From assembly GCA_003864495.1 (NCBI GenBank), contig ML133367.1, forward strand, positions 1 to 64,000: 64,000 bases of DNA, given 5' to 3'. The translations under genes were made by a program, and so were the position numbers. This DNA comes from Nemopilema nomurai. Lineage: Eukaryota > Cnidaria > Scyphozoa > Rhizostomeae > Rhizostomatidae. The notes beneath the pieces are model-generated. The model was not told where the DNA came from and ran no database searches. It worked only from the letters and a program-made list of their open reading frames with translations. Each line of letters starts with the position of its first letter. Positions within the stretch are counted from its first letter, which is position 1. Positions 38,441-51,600 of the stretch are shown in pieces.

Positions 38441-38770
38441 TCACCATGCCCAAGACCCCCACCATGCCCAAAGACCCCCACCATGCCCAAAGACCGCCAC
38501 CATACCCAAAGACCCCCACCATGCCCAAAGACCCCCACCATGCCCAAAGACCGCCACCATGCCCAAAGACCGCCACCATGCCCAAAGACCGCCACCATGC
38601 CCAAAGACCGCCACCATGCCCAAAGACCGCCACCATGCCTAAAGACCCCCACCATGCCCAAAGACCCCCACCATGCCCAAAGACTCCCACCATGTCCAAA
38701 GACCCACACCATGTCCAAAGACCCCCACTATCCCCAAAGACCCCCACCATGCCCAAAGACCCCCACTGGC
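38441..38770 (+). repeat. 19-bp minisatellite (~17 copies)
   Basis: The unit ATGCCCAAAGACCSCCACC repeats about 17 times, with variants at one or two positions and decay at the right end. Because 19 is not a multiple of three, every frame on both strands stays open, producing long repetitive false proteins (Pro/His/Lys on plus, Gly/Trp/Val on minus). I call no gene here. Confidence 0.95.
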
Positions 38771-40413
38771 CCAAAATTGAAAATACCTATCTGCAAAACT
38801 GTCACTGTTGCGGGAATCGAGTCAAAAATGCTTATAATTAAACATGGTATTCAAAAAAGGTTGTTAAGTGTGACCTACCCCCTCCCCACCCCAATAATGT
38901 ATGAATCACGAATTCATGTCGCAAATTTTTGAAATTCACAACAGTTGCGACACCCAAAGGAATATCTTGTCTATAAGGCAACGTGTTGAAAGAATGACTC
39001 TTCGTTCCAGATTATTTTCCTTTGTTGTCATAATATTTGGGTCAAATGATCAATAATTACTTAAGCCTATGCCATTGTGACACAATATTTGGTTTTTCAA
39101 TTCGCTTCGCTGAACTCCAGGTCGAAGCATTTACCAGCTTTTACTGGACTTGTGCCAATCCTGAAGCTAGACCTAGTGATGTTGCACTATTTTGAAGAAA
39201 ATCTTGTTCAGGATTCCATCATCGACCACATAAATGAGGATTCCAACACGGTAGGATTTACCACTATGTCAATAATCCCTTTTTGAAGATCACATATAGC
39301 CGTTAATACCGCTGACAGCCGCGGGCTGCCTCAGCCATGGACCGCGCAGCCATTGGGCTAGGAATGTAGTAGTACTTTCTGTATTAATTAGCATGCATAA
39401 TTTACACGCTAACTTCGTTTTCACCTCGATGTATAACCCTCCTTTTCATTCATATAATCAGTCAGTCTCAAAGCGAGTGGTTTGTTGCTTGCGTCCATCT
39501 TTTGCCTGACAACTCAAAGTATCAGAGGAATCAGAGGGCATATCAGAGATAAGTCAAAAAGCTTTAAGAAAAATGGAAATTCCAATTCATTGAAATTAGT
39601 TGATGGCAACAAAGAGAGACAACTTCTACACGAATCTGTTTCAGCTGTGATAACTTCAGCATGGCGTGAAGCATACTCGTGGAAATAAGCAAATCCTTAG
39701 TTGTCCCCTTTTTAGCCTTCCCATTCACAAACTTTTGAGCAAGTGCCTTGATGTACAAAAATTTTAGGAACTTCCATGGCTTGATCATGATGCTTATGAA
39801 AACTATCTATCTCGAGACAAAACATAGAACGACAGAAGAATAAAGAAGGTCCTTTACCACATCTGGATTCTCTAACTGGAAGTGTGCTCTAGTGTATTTA
39901 AGGCAAATCGGTGATGCACTTGTTTGAAAATTTTCCCTGAGAAGACTTCTTCGTTAATTTTTTTGCTGTGGTGATGTATGCATCTTTTCATGGTAGCTAA
40001 TTGAAATCTGTTCTGAACCTAACTGCATCTAAACATGGCCCCAAAGAAGTCAGTTATTCTTAAAAGGGGCGTTTTCCGAATTTATAAAGAGCGTGGCCAC
40101 AAAAAGATGGTGATACGCAGCCCCTCCACTTTTAAACTGCTGCGCGGTCCCTCACTAGGTAGCCGATAACCTAGTGTGCCTAGTACCCAGCCTCCCGATG
40201 ACCAACCGGCAGTCAAGCACTTATGTTCGCAGTTGTTGTTGTTAATTTTTTTCGCGTGAAGGCACGATAAGAATTTGGCTCCTGCTCTAAACAGATACAT
40301 TTTCTCAGCAACACAATGTGGAATGACGGTGACCTTTAACCCATAAATTGAACATCACGAAGGTCGAGACGGCGAAGGAAAATGTGAAGGAAGAAGAAGG
40401 CATTCGCAACATA
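38771..40413. other. Intergenic, nothing firm
   Basis: One exon-like stretch is present at about 39120-39250 (AG before, GT after, open on the plus strand), but its product matches no family I know and no neighbouring exons join it. Confidence 0.35.
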
Positions 40414-40843
40414 CAGTAAGTCCCCGCATATAAGAAACTCAGATTTTCAAAGCAGGCTGTTAAGTTTCTTATACGTAAGAAAATATTTTCAAATCAGGCT
40501 GGCTGGTTTCTTATATGTTCATTAAGAAATTTTCTTTTTTATGGAAGGCTTTCTTATGAAAAAAACATTATTTTGAATTCAAGGAACATGTTTCATTGTA
40601 ACAAAAGATACCCTAATAGATGAGTATGGATGAAATAAGTAAAAAATACTGTATATCTTTGAATAAATCTAGTTTCTCAAAAAGGTTTAAATTTTGCTAA
40701 AATATTTTCTCCATTTAGCATCATTTATAAGAAATTGGGGAAAAAAATGAGTTTGGCTGGTTTCTTATAGAGGAGAAAATATTCTCTGTGCTGGCAGGCT
40801 GCAGTTTCTTATATGTAGGTTTCTTATATGCGGGGACTTGCTG
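40414..40843 (+). mobile_element. 430-bp TA-flanked MITE
   Basis: Terminal repeats of about 25 bases, starting CAGTAAGTCCCCGCATATAA and matched in inverse at the right end with one change, lie between TA dinucleotides. The motif TTTCTTATA recurs through the interior. It is typical of a mariner-type MITE and has no coding frame. Confidence 0.88.
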
Positions 40844-42786
40844 TATTTGAGCCAAGGAAGCGACGTGGTCAATTTTTCATACACTGTTGCAACTGGTTTC
40901 CGTGAATTTTTATCTGTAGCGGTATTTTATAATCTGGGTATCATTTGTCGTAAATTACAGAGTAGTTCTGTATACAATTCATCACAGTTTCATTTTAAAC
41001 GCGCTTTTAAAGGTCAGTCTTTTTTGTCTAGCAGCTGCAGCCATCTTGTTCTTTAAAAGCGCGCGAAAATGAGATGTGGTCGCTGTCGATTATTCATTGG
41101 CTTACCCCCGGTTTATTAGGCACCTGAAAGTAGGAAAGGGTCTGTAGTGGAACTACGTAGAATGTTCTCTCTCAGTCAAATAAAGAAAATTCTCATGCAG
41201 GCACAAACCACTGCGAGGGAGCTGCCCCTTATGGAAAACACCTAAACCTACAACACATTACTGAGCTCTCAACGGACTGGTGAATAGTAGCAAAGATCGC
41301 CCTGAAACGCAATATGGAAATGTTTGCTCAAACAACGGCCAACTTCAAGCCTTTGACGTCATGAAACACTACCATCTTCGATGTTTCTGGCAATATTACA
41401 GTGTGTGTATATTTATGATTTCCGCAGGGTGATAGGATGACACTGAATTTACTACATCAAAGAAGCTTGTTATTAACTTACAAGCTATACCAACATTACA
41501 CGTTGCTTTGGAACCATCAAATATCTTGTTACTCAAGCCAAAAGGCTAAGGTCATAGGAGGAAGGAGTCTTGGTCGACTTTTATGTCAATGGTATAGCTT
41601 GTGTATATATTTAACAGCCATCTAAGTGTTTCCATTGCGACTTAAACTTGATGTGACTTGATTTGATGTCATTGCTACTTTTGTTTGTTTTTCTTTACTT
41701 GAATCTCAAGTTTGCTTTAGTTTTATTTTCATTATGAAAGCATGAATAATAAACTGTTTTTCTGCCTACTAATCTACACAAGCTGCAGTTACAATTCTAA
41801 TCAAGATTCTATAGTTGAATAAGTTGATGGAAATGGGCTACGCTGATTTTCTTTGATAGCTTTTTTAAAAAACTTCAATGCAGCCTGATTTACGATGTTG
41901 CAGCGAACCTCTTTTTCGTCAATTTCCCAACTGGCGACTTTGCGTAGGGGGCGAATCGCTTGAAACATTTCAAAAAGTCTTGAATAAATCTCAATAGATC
42001 TGTAAGAAAATAATCAAATATGTCTTGATGATTTATAAGAAATCCACAAGAATTCAAAAAACTGAAAATCCTATTATGAACACCAATGTTACACTAGCTA
42101 ACATTTACTTTGCATTGCTATAGTCCACTGAATACTCTGCCTTCATTGGTTCGATCGGCGTGACTTTACTTCGTATGCAAAATAAGATTGATTATTTTGG
42201 TAAAATACTTTTCGGACATTTAACATGACTCAGTGAAAAGTTGAATATTTTACTCAATGCCAATCGGTTACAGCTTGATATCTAGTTAAAAGAAATATGA
42301 AATAACTGTCGACCTTCCTGTTTCATTTCCACAAAATTATACAAAAATTCGGCAAGACATGTTATTGTGAAATGATGAAGACAAATGTAGTTCTTGATTT
42401 TACTCGTGTTTTCAATTTTTCAATATTCACCTTCATTTTGTTCATGAGAATTTCACTTATATACATTAAACAAAGGTATTTTGTCGATCAAATCGTAAGC
42501 AACCGTAAATTTAGGGCTTCGTGATCAATGAAAACCTTTGCACAATAGGCACCCTTAAAAAAAACCCTGTTTCGAAACAGACCTGTAAAAGCTTTGGCGT
42601 TAGTAACATTGTTGAATGGCGCAAAAAACTGCTGTTCAGATTAACTTACTTCTACGATACATTACCTTAAGTCACTTTTGATCACTTGATCTTTCCAAAG
42701 AGGCGTGCATCCTCCAAGATCAGCAATGGTAAAATAATTCAAGTAGCACGACATTTTTCAATTGGTTTTAGATCACTTCTTAATGA
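40844..42786. other. Intergenic, 3' side of the KLHL10-like gene
   Basis: I see no gene, RNA or clear repeat. It should contain the 3' UTR of the minus-strand KLHL10-like gene. Confidence 0.5.
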
Positions 42787-45700
42787 TTACTTGTCTATAA
42801 AAGTGCTCTGCAATAGCCTCTCTACTGTGCACACATTTCCACCTGAACGTTGCCCCTGGCCTTCTCTTGTGTCAACGGTGTTGCTATTTGTACCAACTGG
42901 GACGAAATCCGTCATATTACTCAAACCGTTGAAGGCACAAGCCTTCATTGCGCTTCTCCCATAGCTTAGCTTCGAAAGAACCTTCCACGTGCCAAGTGTA
43001 ATGTCATATCTAGGAAAAGAAATTTGATGAGTGTATCGGTTTCTTGTAAGTAACGGGCTCTTCTCTACAATCAAATTAAATACATGTTGGCAACAGCGAG
43101 GTTGAGAGGGCATTATCGGCAGGGGAAGCTTGTTCCGGATTCGATCTCCTTCCAAATTGAGAAAGAGGCAATTTTCTGCACTTTCACCATTTTGAAAACT
43201 CTACTTGGGATCCTCAGAGTCTATCTACTCGGCCTCTAAATGGAATATCTGAGGAGGGCACCCGGGTTAAACACATCGAAAATCATATCAATCTTACTAT
43301 ATCATGATTTGTGAAATTGTACAAACAACTTCAGAATTAAAAAAAATTTGCGAATAATTCACGTTTTTGGGTCATCGTGCTTCTGTGTATTATATCGACA
43401 ATTCTTACCCTGAAAACACTTCTGATAATAAGAGGACAATGAGAATAGGATTTTGAGGGCAATTGCATAGGTGGAAAAGTTCTTTAACTAGACGCTCTGC
43501 TAGCAGAATATGATGACTTTCTTTCGCAGTATTTTCTCTTCCTGCAAGAGCTACCAAATATTTGAGTGCGAAAATTCAAAAAGAACTCATTGGACTTCTT
43601 TCGAAAGCAGTCCCTTCATCTCTTGTTCAGAAGATCAACAAGGTACCATTCTGGTCTTCGGTTTTAGACTCTACTAGTGTTATAACACAAGAAGAACGGT
43701 TAAGCATTGTGGTCCGTCAGGTCTAGATAAGGATTATAAATGTAACATTGTAGAGACCATCCTTAGATTTATACATATAACAGATACAAATAACAAATAA
43801 CAATATTGCAAAACAGCCAAATCATTCTTAGAAGATCTTTGGCAACATTTTCCAAAGATTAGAGGCCAAGCATATGGAGGTGCAAACGGCATGAGTAGAA
43901 TACATTCTGGTGTGCAAATGTTGATAAAAATTTGGTTCCTGTTCTATTTGTTTATTGCAACAGCCATAACTTGAACATGATCTTTAGTGACTGTATGGGG
44001 GCAGTACCGGAGAATGATTATTTCTTTGGGACATTGAAGAATGTTTCTAACTTTTTCAGTTCATCATAGAATAGATGGAAGGGCTCAGGATTAAAAGTTT
44101 CGCAGGATCTTTGACACTTAAGAAGTTGTGTGTGGTCACAAGGTGTACCTTTTGTACTGATTCTATTCGAGCTGTGCGTTGTGATATATCCACATACTGT
44201 GACAGTTTTAAATCGCATTACCTTGACATCAAAAAAACAAAAATGTTCAAGATGATGCAAAGAGACTCAAAGAAAGTTTAGATTCTTATAAATTCGTTTT
44301 TATATATTGATTTGGAAACAGATTCTTCGGGCAATTGGCACAACGTATCGTGAATTTCAATTAGAGAGAATTGACTGTTGCATCTCCATTGATATGTTGC
44401 TCCATTTCAGAGCTTGGTACGCTACGGACTCTGTCAACCAAACTATCTGTCTGCTTTAGCTAGGTTATGGCACATAATAGTTGTTTTCAAGCCAAACAAT
44501 AGAAGGTCCGTTTTGGGACATTTGAGGACAAATTCTCAATACCCCAGTCTTGTCAAACATTCAACTGTTGACAAGACCTATGATGCAGCTTAAAGAAAGG
44601 TTTTGTGGCCAAGATCTAGTTACTTTAACGTTCGATACTTTATTTCCAAACTATAAACATTTCATATGGGATCTTATGTGGAAATAATGGAGAAATAGAC
44701 TGCTGTAGTCCTGTCTGACTTGACAAGGAAGTCGAGTCAGCTCTTCATTTCCACAAGTCTACAAAGCTCTTTTTCTTTTTGCCACCTGTCACTGCAGCTA
44801 CCGCTAAGAGATAAAAAACGACGCACACATCGATAAAAAACATATTTGAGATCAGCCATGGCTCAAAAAAGATTACTTGATGTACCAATTCTTTCAATCG
44901 AGAACGGGGAAGCAAGGTCAATCGATAAAATGCAGAGCTAATCGACACAATCGATAAACATGCCCTTTGACTTTATACATTTGCCATTTATGTAACCTCT
45001 TGCTACGTTTTGGCTATCTAGAATTGTTTGTTCCTTTCGAATCTTCCATTTTGTGGAGTAAAGTATTGATTTTTACTGATTTCTTGAAAAAATCTCATTG
45101 TGAAAGGGCCCCCAAACATAGTATTGCTAAGGAGCCCAAACTGTTCCGTTAAGCCAATGCAATCCAGATAAGAAATTACAAAAATCCTAGCCCCAAAAAT
45201 TAAAAATTCCCAGAAAAAAAGATGAGCTAAAAGAAAATTTGTTTTGTTAAAAGTAAAGCCTGGTTTCCGTATAGTCGCTGGAGTCGCCAGGATCGCACAA
45301 AAACGGGTTCAGCGACCCCAGCGACTTTATGGAGACAGACTGTTGCTGAAGTTGCTGGGGTCGCTGAACTCATTTTTGTGCGATCCTGGCGACTCCAGCG
45401 ACTTCAGCGTCTATATGGAAACCAGGCTTAATAAACAGTTAATAAAAAGGCTACTGAGGCAGCACTATAGCTAGTTAGACAATGAGCATACCTTTCGACA
45501 TCTTGAAGGGTGTCAAGTCCGGTATAACCACCAATCGCGTAGACATAGTTGCCAACGACGCAAGTCGCAAAGTTACTTCGTGTGGAATGCATTGGCGGTC
45601 CATTCGTCCATGCATTGGTCTGGGTGTCATAAAACTCGGTGCTTTTCAACCTTGATATTCCGTCATAGCCGCCCATCAAAAAGATTCGACCATCAGACAG

Positions 45701-47505
45701 CGCCACTGCGCCAGCGCCACTCCGCCTGCTACCCATTGGCGCGGCATACCGCCATACCGCACCATCGTAGTACTCGACCGACGGCAAGCTCTCACCGCTG
45801 TAACCGCCAAAGACGTAGACGCGGTCGCCTGAGGTGGCAGCGGTACTATCGCTCCGTGCCGTGCCAAGTGAAGCCACCCTGGTCCATTGATTTGAACTAG
45901 GGGTGTAGCTCTCGACGCATGACAACCGTTTTATGCCGTCAAATCCGCCAATGGCGTACAACTTGTTGTTGAGTGCGACCAGATTATTGAAACAGCGTCT
46001 AGTGTGCATCGATGCAACTTCTGACCATGTTTTCGAAGATGGACTGAAGCGTCGGACGCTGCTCAGATATGCACTGCCGTCATAGCCACCTGGGGGAAAA
46101 CAAATGACATCATGATGACATCATGTCATCAAATGACGTCACAAGCAATGTCAATCATGTCATGTCAATCAGCAGAATGGCAAAACCACGTTCTCACTGG
46201 TGTGGCCTAAGCTTTAAAGGCATTGAGCCATGGTAAATAGCGGATCTCCGCGGGGGTTTGTCTGTTTTCATATAATAAGTTGGTTTTCATGTGATCAAGC
46301 ATCAACTGCGAGGTTATAAAATCACATGAGCAGTTTGCTTGACAGCCAATCAGATTGGCGAGGCTATCATAATGACTCAGCAATCTTTGCACTTGGGTAT
46401 ACGCTTTCCATTTTCCATGACTCAATGCCTTTAAGTGGTGATCACAAAAATCGAAAGAATTACAAATAAAACGCATAGAAACCTGCAAAGTATGCATGCA
46501 TTCCTAACTGGGTAGAGCCATAATAACATTTAGCACCATCAGGGTCCTTGAGGGCCGGCGCCATCGTCCAGCGGTCGCTTTTTGGGTTATAACACTCGGT
46601 TATGGCAAGGCAACGACCCTTGCTCCATCCGCCAGTTTATATATTACATAAGACGGAACACGTGTTTCACAACAGTAGCATGGTAAATCTTTAGGCACGC
46701 ATAAAAATGCATCTGTCTCGTTATGTCTATGAAGTCGACAACACCGTTTGTATACATCCGAGATCGTGGCATCCCATCGCCTATCTGTCACTCTTCTGTT
46801 GTTCATTAAGTTTCTCTCTAGAAATTCCAGGTCCATCAGAGGGAATCTTATATGCTTGAATAAATCAACTAGTTGCTTATTCCGTGTATCTGGATCGCTG
46901 TCTGCCCAATAAATAACAGCTTCGTATACATCCTCTTCTCTCTCGGTGTTTATTTCACTGTGGGCAATAATTTCACAAAGCTCATCTTTACTTATTTCCA
47001 AGAATTCCCGCGATTTGGCTAAGGCAGTGAAATTCTGCAAAATGTAATCAAAAGCACATTTTTCAAGGTGCTTGTCATCATAGCATTGCGCCATTCTGAA
47101 AATGCTAAGGCATGTAGAGACATCCTGGTTGTCTAGCAAGTACCTTCTGCAGATGTTCTTGAGGCCTTTAACTGCTAAACGATCCGCCAGACAGTACAAA
47201 TCACACGCGTTCGAAAGAGTAGTTCTTGCCTCACCAGTATACAAATAAACCAGCAGAGTATCAAACAGTTGGCTGTCAATGTCCCCCAGGTCTATGACTC
47301 CGGATTGCGTTTCCTTAAAGCCGCTTTCAAACATCGTCCTGAAATAATCGCTCCCGGCGGCCAGTATAACACGGTGTGCTTGATGTTCCGTACCACGTGA
47401 AAGAATCTTTACGTCACAGAGGACTTCGTCCTTGCGAAATTGCTCTAAAGCCGTCAGCATAGAGTCCATCTTGATTTCGTTAACAAATTTAAGAAATATA
47501 ACCAT
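42787..47505 (-). CDS. KLHL10-like: KLHL10-like BTB-BACK-Kelch protein (3 exons, one frameshift)
   Basis: Exons 46483-47505, 45492-46089 and 42787-43009. The start is ATG 47505 or, better for the family, ATG 47469 (MDSML). Exon 1 encodes BTB (LCDVKILSRG, AHRVILAAGSDYF), BACK, then a first Kelch blade (GGWSKGRC). Exon 2 has four blades (IGGFDG, FGGYSG, MGGYDG and IGGYTG). Exon 3 encodes a sixth, degenerate blade (YGRSAMKACAFNGLSNM), similar to the RSALSCCVV..GLANV end of KLHL10. With one added base the model is about 614 residues, close to KLHL10. Such proteins are CUL3 ubiquitin-ligase adaptors; vertebrate KLHL10 acts in spermatids. Between BACK and Kelch, near 46620-46630, the frame slips by one base. 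The exon phases also require one missing base, so the break is real or an assembly error. Confidence 0.85.
45257..45429 (+). mobile_element. Fold-back MITE, 173 bp
   Basis: Two inverted arms of about 75 bases (AAGCCTGGTTTCC..., GGAGTCGCCAGGATCGCACA, GTTCAGCGACCCCAGC) meet at a short centre, so nearly the whole element can fold into one hairpin. It is non-coding and lies in the intron between Kelch exons 2 and 3. Confidence 0.88.
46218..46430 (+). mobile_element. 213-bp piggyBac-like MITE, copy 2, TTAA on both sides
   Basis: Its ends match copy 1 at 19575-19789 (left AGGCATTGAGCCATG, right CATGACTCAATGCCT), and TTAA is intact on both sides. It lies in the first intron of the KLHL10-like gene. 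Confidence 0.88.
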
Positions 47506-48657
47506 CGATCTCTTACCATCGAATGATGCCTGGAGAATCGACAGACAGACTTCGAAGTTCTACAGCCATCAGTGGAACTTCGCAGCAGACAAAACGAATC
47601 GGGCTGGCGTTGATACATTCAAATATTAATGTTTGTGGAAATCAGTCTGAAATAAGAACTCGTAGAACGAGAAAGCTCTTCCCTGAGATATGTACCAATT
47701 TCAACATGTTATTCTTTTGGTTCAATGAAAGATAATGTTACTCTCTGGAGATAAACGTTGAAAAATACTTTTATCAAAACGGTATATAAAACAGCTACAT
47801 TTGGTAAATTTCAAATACACAAAATACATCAACTTTTCAAATGTAGTGAATATCGAGATACCGTGTTACATATCTTTAAGCTTATTGAACATTTTACATA
47901 GATATTAACAGTGATATCATACTTCTGTGAATATGAAAACGTCCTGAAGAAGCAGTTTCGTTTGAAATGAAACTAAAGTGTGTCTTTTTGAAGACTGTTT
48001 AGATCATATTTACTGCGGGATACTAATACAAAAAGGGATACTCAACTTAATAAAGAACTGCATACGTCCACTGTGGCGTTTGTAAAAACAGCAAATTGCA
48101 ACAAAAAGTGCCGTGGCATTGCTTTATATGAGTGATGCTGGGAACACGTTCATAGACTTAGCTCTCTAGCCACTACTTTCCAGCTCTATCGCAGGGGTAA
48201 AAGCTCTAGCGTTTGAAATATAACGTAGGGGTAGGTCAACGAGAAATGTATTCCTGGTCGATGAAATGAAGAAGAATTGACATTTTTCTTAAAACCTGAG
48301 ATGTTGAATCGTCTGGCCCTCTCCTTCTAGCTCTGAGATGTTGAATCTTTTGGACGGGGAAATTTCAACACCTTTTTTCGAGTTCTCTCCAATGATCCAG
48401 TTTTTTGATAATGGTTAGAAAGTAAGATGCTTTGGTGAATCAGGTTTAAGATAAAACGTTGAAAAATTGTTGCGGTGGAAAGCAGTTCTTGTGCCACATT
48501 CATCACTCAATCATGCTGGTTTTCTCATGACAAATGTGTCATATGGCATACAGAAACTTAAAAGAAAAGAAAGTCCTTAAAACACTAAAATTATCTTTGA
48601 TTACAAACACTAAAAATAAAAATTAACACTAATAGGACTAAAAGGTTATTCGTCATT
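47506..48657. other. Intergenic, DUS1L 3' end to KLHL10-like 5' end
   Basis: This 1.15-kb gap should hold the KLHL10-like promoter and the DUS1L 3' UTR, since both genes run on the minus strand. I see no gene or repeat. Confidence 0.5.
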
Positions 48658-51600
48658 TTAAGTTAACTGCTCAACAGAAACAGTCACCTTTGCTGAATCG
48701 CTGGCAGTGTCTTGTTGATCTTTTTTCGATTGCTGCTCCTCTTGCCTTGACTTGAAGCGAAAGCAGTGAGCTGAGAAGCGATTAGCAAAGTATTACAATT
48801 CAAATGAACGCACAAGGGAAAAATTTACACTGAGAAATGTTCCAAAATCAAACACTACTTAAGGCTAGGGCGTTATATTGCAAAATGGTTGGGGCATGCG
48901 TACGATGCCCCAACCAATCGCCCCCACGGCATCATATGGTAGTGTTCCTTTTCAGGTCGTATTTTATTTTGCCAGTGTGATTCAGCTCGATTTCAGCTGA
49001 AGGTTGTCTGCGAACCGGAGTTGAATCCCGAACACTGGCATGGCAGTCAATCGCCTTACCGAAATAGGTAAAGCCATATTGTGGAACTGGGTGAGAGCAG
49101 GGGTTGACCTAATTGACGATGTTGGAGGTGTAAATGAAGGTACAAGCGATACAGACAATACAAGGCAGATTTTGTGAAATGTTGATTTTATTAAGTTCGA
49201 TTAGTTTGATTTGGTGAATCACTAGAATAGATGACTCAATACATGAAAATGCTTTGATGAACAATACTCTCGTGTCAACTGATTCAGAGGACAAAAGTAT
49301 CATTACAGCAGTTTAGTCGGCATTATAAGTAAAAGACGGCAGAAGAAGGTAAAAATCAAACTGTCCCCTTTACAATCCCATAAAGTCTTCAGTGAACTTA
49401 AGTTATTGGAGTTTAGCAAAGGCCTAGGCTCAACATGAAGTACGAAATATTCATGATATTTTTTCCCACGACGAGAAAGACAAAAAAAAAGGTAAGAAGG
49501 GTTTTAAGGGAATCAATGTAAAAGAGTTTGAAGAAAATAGGACTAAGTTTAGCACATTCAACTTTCCAACTGCAGTTCTACTTTGTTAAAATAATTATCA
49601 GACCATCAAATAAAGGACGAAATAAATAAAGTACATATTTAAGAACAAAAAATAGCCAAGAATGCAATAGTTTCGAAAGAAAAACAATCCAAGATATGTC
49701 ACGAATTTGTAATAGCACTATTAAACAATTTTATAACCTCTACATTCTAAGTTCCAAAACTATATAAAGATGGGGTATGATACAAAAATATAAGGTGAAG
49801 ATAAAGATCACAAAATAAAGCATTGGAAACCTTTAGCGTGGTAAGACAGATTTGTGCTTTTCTACTTCTCATAAAGACCAGGTTCCATGCTTCAGATGCC
49901 GAAAGCTGACAACTGTGGTCACAAGGCTGGTATTTAAGTCGTCAAAAGAAAAATATATAATTGGTGGTTGACAAAGAGCTTCCATATTCTGTGAGCAAGA
50001 AACAGTACTGATAACACGACCTTTGCCACAGAAAAACACTGAAGGATCTTTGAAAAAGGGAATCAACAAAACAGAATCATCAACAGAGGCTTCGAAATAC
50101 CTGGACAGTCAAGAATTTCTGTGCTTGCTTTTGTTCGACAGCATTGGCGACAGGACGAATGAAGACATTTGAGTCCCTGTAAAAAAGGTTTTTTGTAACT
50201 TCATCAATCCAACATCCAGTATCGCTTTAAACTGGGACACATTGTCTACCAAGCGTAGCAAGTGAAAGGAGCAAACTGCTAAACAAAGGTTCTCTTGGGT
50301 GCCTTAAAATTGGGGGGGGGGTCAGAATTGGCGGGATTGGGGGTGGATCGTAAGGAATATCTAACAAGCGAGGGTGGGTTGGAAAATCCAGTTGAAAAAT
50401 GGAATGAAATTCTATAGAATAACTTAATACAGTTCTCAGACGATACGACTCTAAGCATAGAAATTGAGCACAGGACACACAGAACATACATTAATAACAG
50501 CAGTTTCAACTCGTTGAAGTGTATATCCAGTATAAATATTCGTCTTATTATTACTATTATTATTATTATTTATATTATTATTATTTCTATTATTATTATT
50601 ATATTAAAGGCTCCAACAACAGCTAAACGCGGAGTATTCTATAGGACTGTTTTTGTACCGGAAACTGACGTCACAACAACAAATTATATTAAACTCACCC
50701 TTGGATTTCCTTTACACATTATACAGAATATGTACTTTGCTGTTAAAAGAATACAACAATTAGCAAGAATGTTTTATTGATACACACAACAATGTTTTCA
50801 AAGATTGCATAGTCGAGCAAAGTCCTCACGTTACTTGAAAGCACCTTCAAAGTCAAGGGAGTTTTATACAAAATCCTCGAAAACGACAAAGAAAGCAATG
50901 AAATTAATCCTCGAAAACGACAAAGAAAGCAATGAAATTAATTAAAGCATCGCAAAACTCCGATATTATTGACAATGAAACATACTCTGTTTAAACAAAT
51001 ACAATATCTTTCTTTGAATCATTGCTAGCATTAGCACACACATCGGGTCTACGTTAGACAGGAGATAAGATGATAGAAACACCGATATTAAACAAAAAAC
51101 AACTGAAAAATTACACAAAATTAGATGAAATTCCAACAAAATGGTTTGCATTCATTGGAGATGAGAGATGATAATTCAGAAAATGATCAACACAAATTAC
51201 GCTTAAACTCAAAATTTCTTTTCACCATGCTACAAAGCTTCTTAACAAAGAAGAAAACATCATCACCTGTTGCAGTTGAACTTTTTTTCTTATGTTGCCG
51301 TTCTTGTCGTTTGACTGCTTTATATGATGGTATTCTTTTGATTTTGCTTTCCCCGTTTTCGTTTTTATGAGATTTTTTCACTTCACCCTGAGATTTTTTA
51401 TTTTCTGTTTTGCTTCTGTCCTGTGGTTTTGGGCTAAAAGAAAAAAATAATCACAATCTCGGTACACACTTCACGGACTAAACTCTTCAAAACAACAAAA
51501 TGTTAACAAAGACAATATCTAAAATAAGCGATGGTAAATAAATAATCCATTTATATAACAAGAATCTTTCGAATTGTACCCTTTATTTTTAGAAGTCATT

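Noticed and set aside
38346..38932. Long overlapping frames on both strands (Pro/His/Lys-rich and Gly/Trp-rich)
   Set aside because: They are read-through of a 19-bp minisatellite, not proteins.
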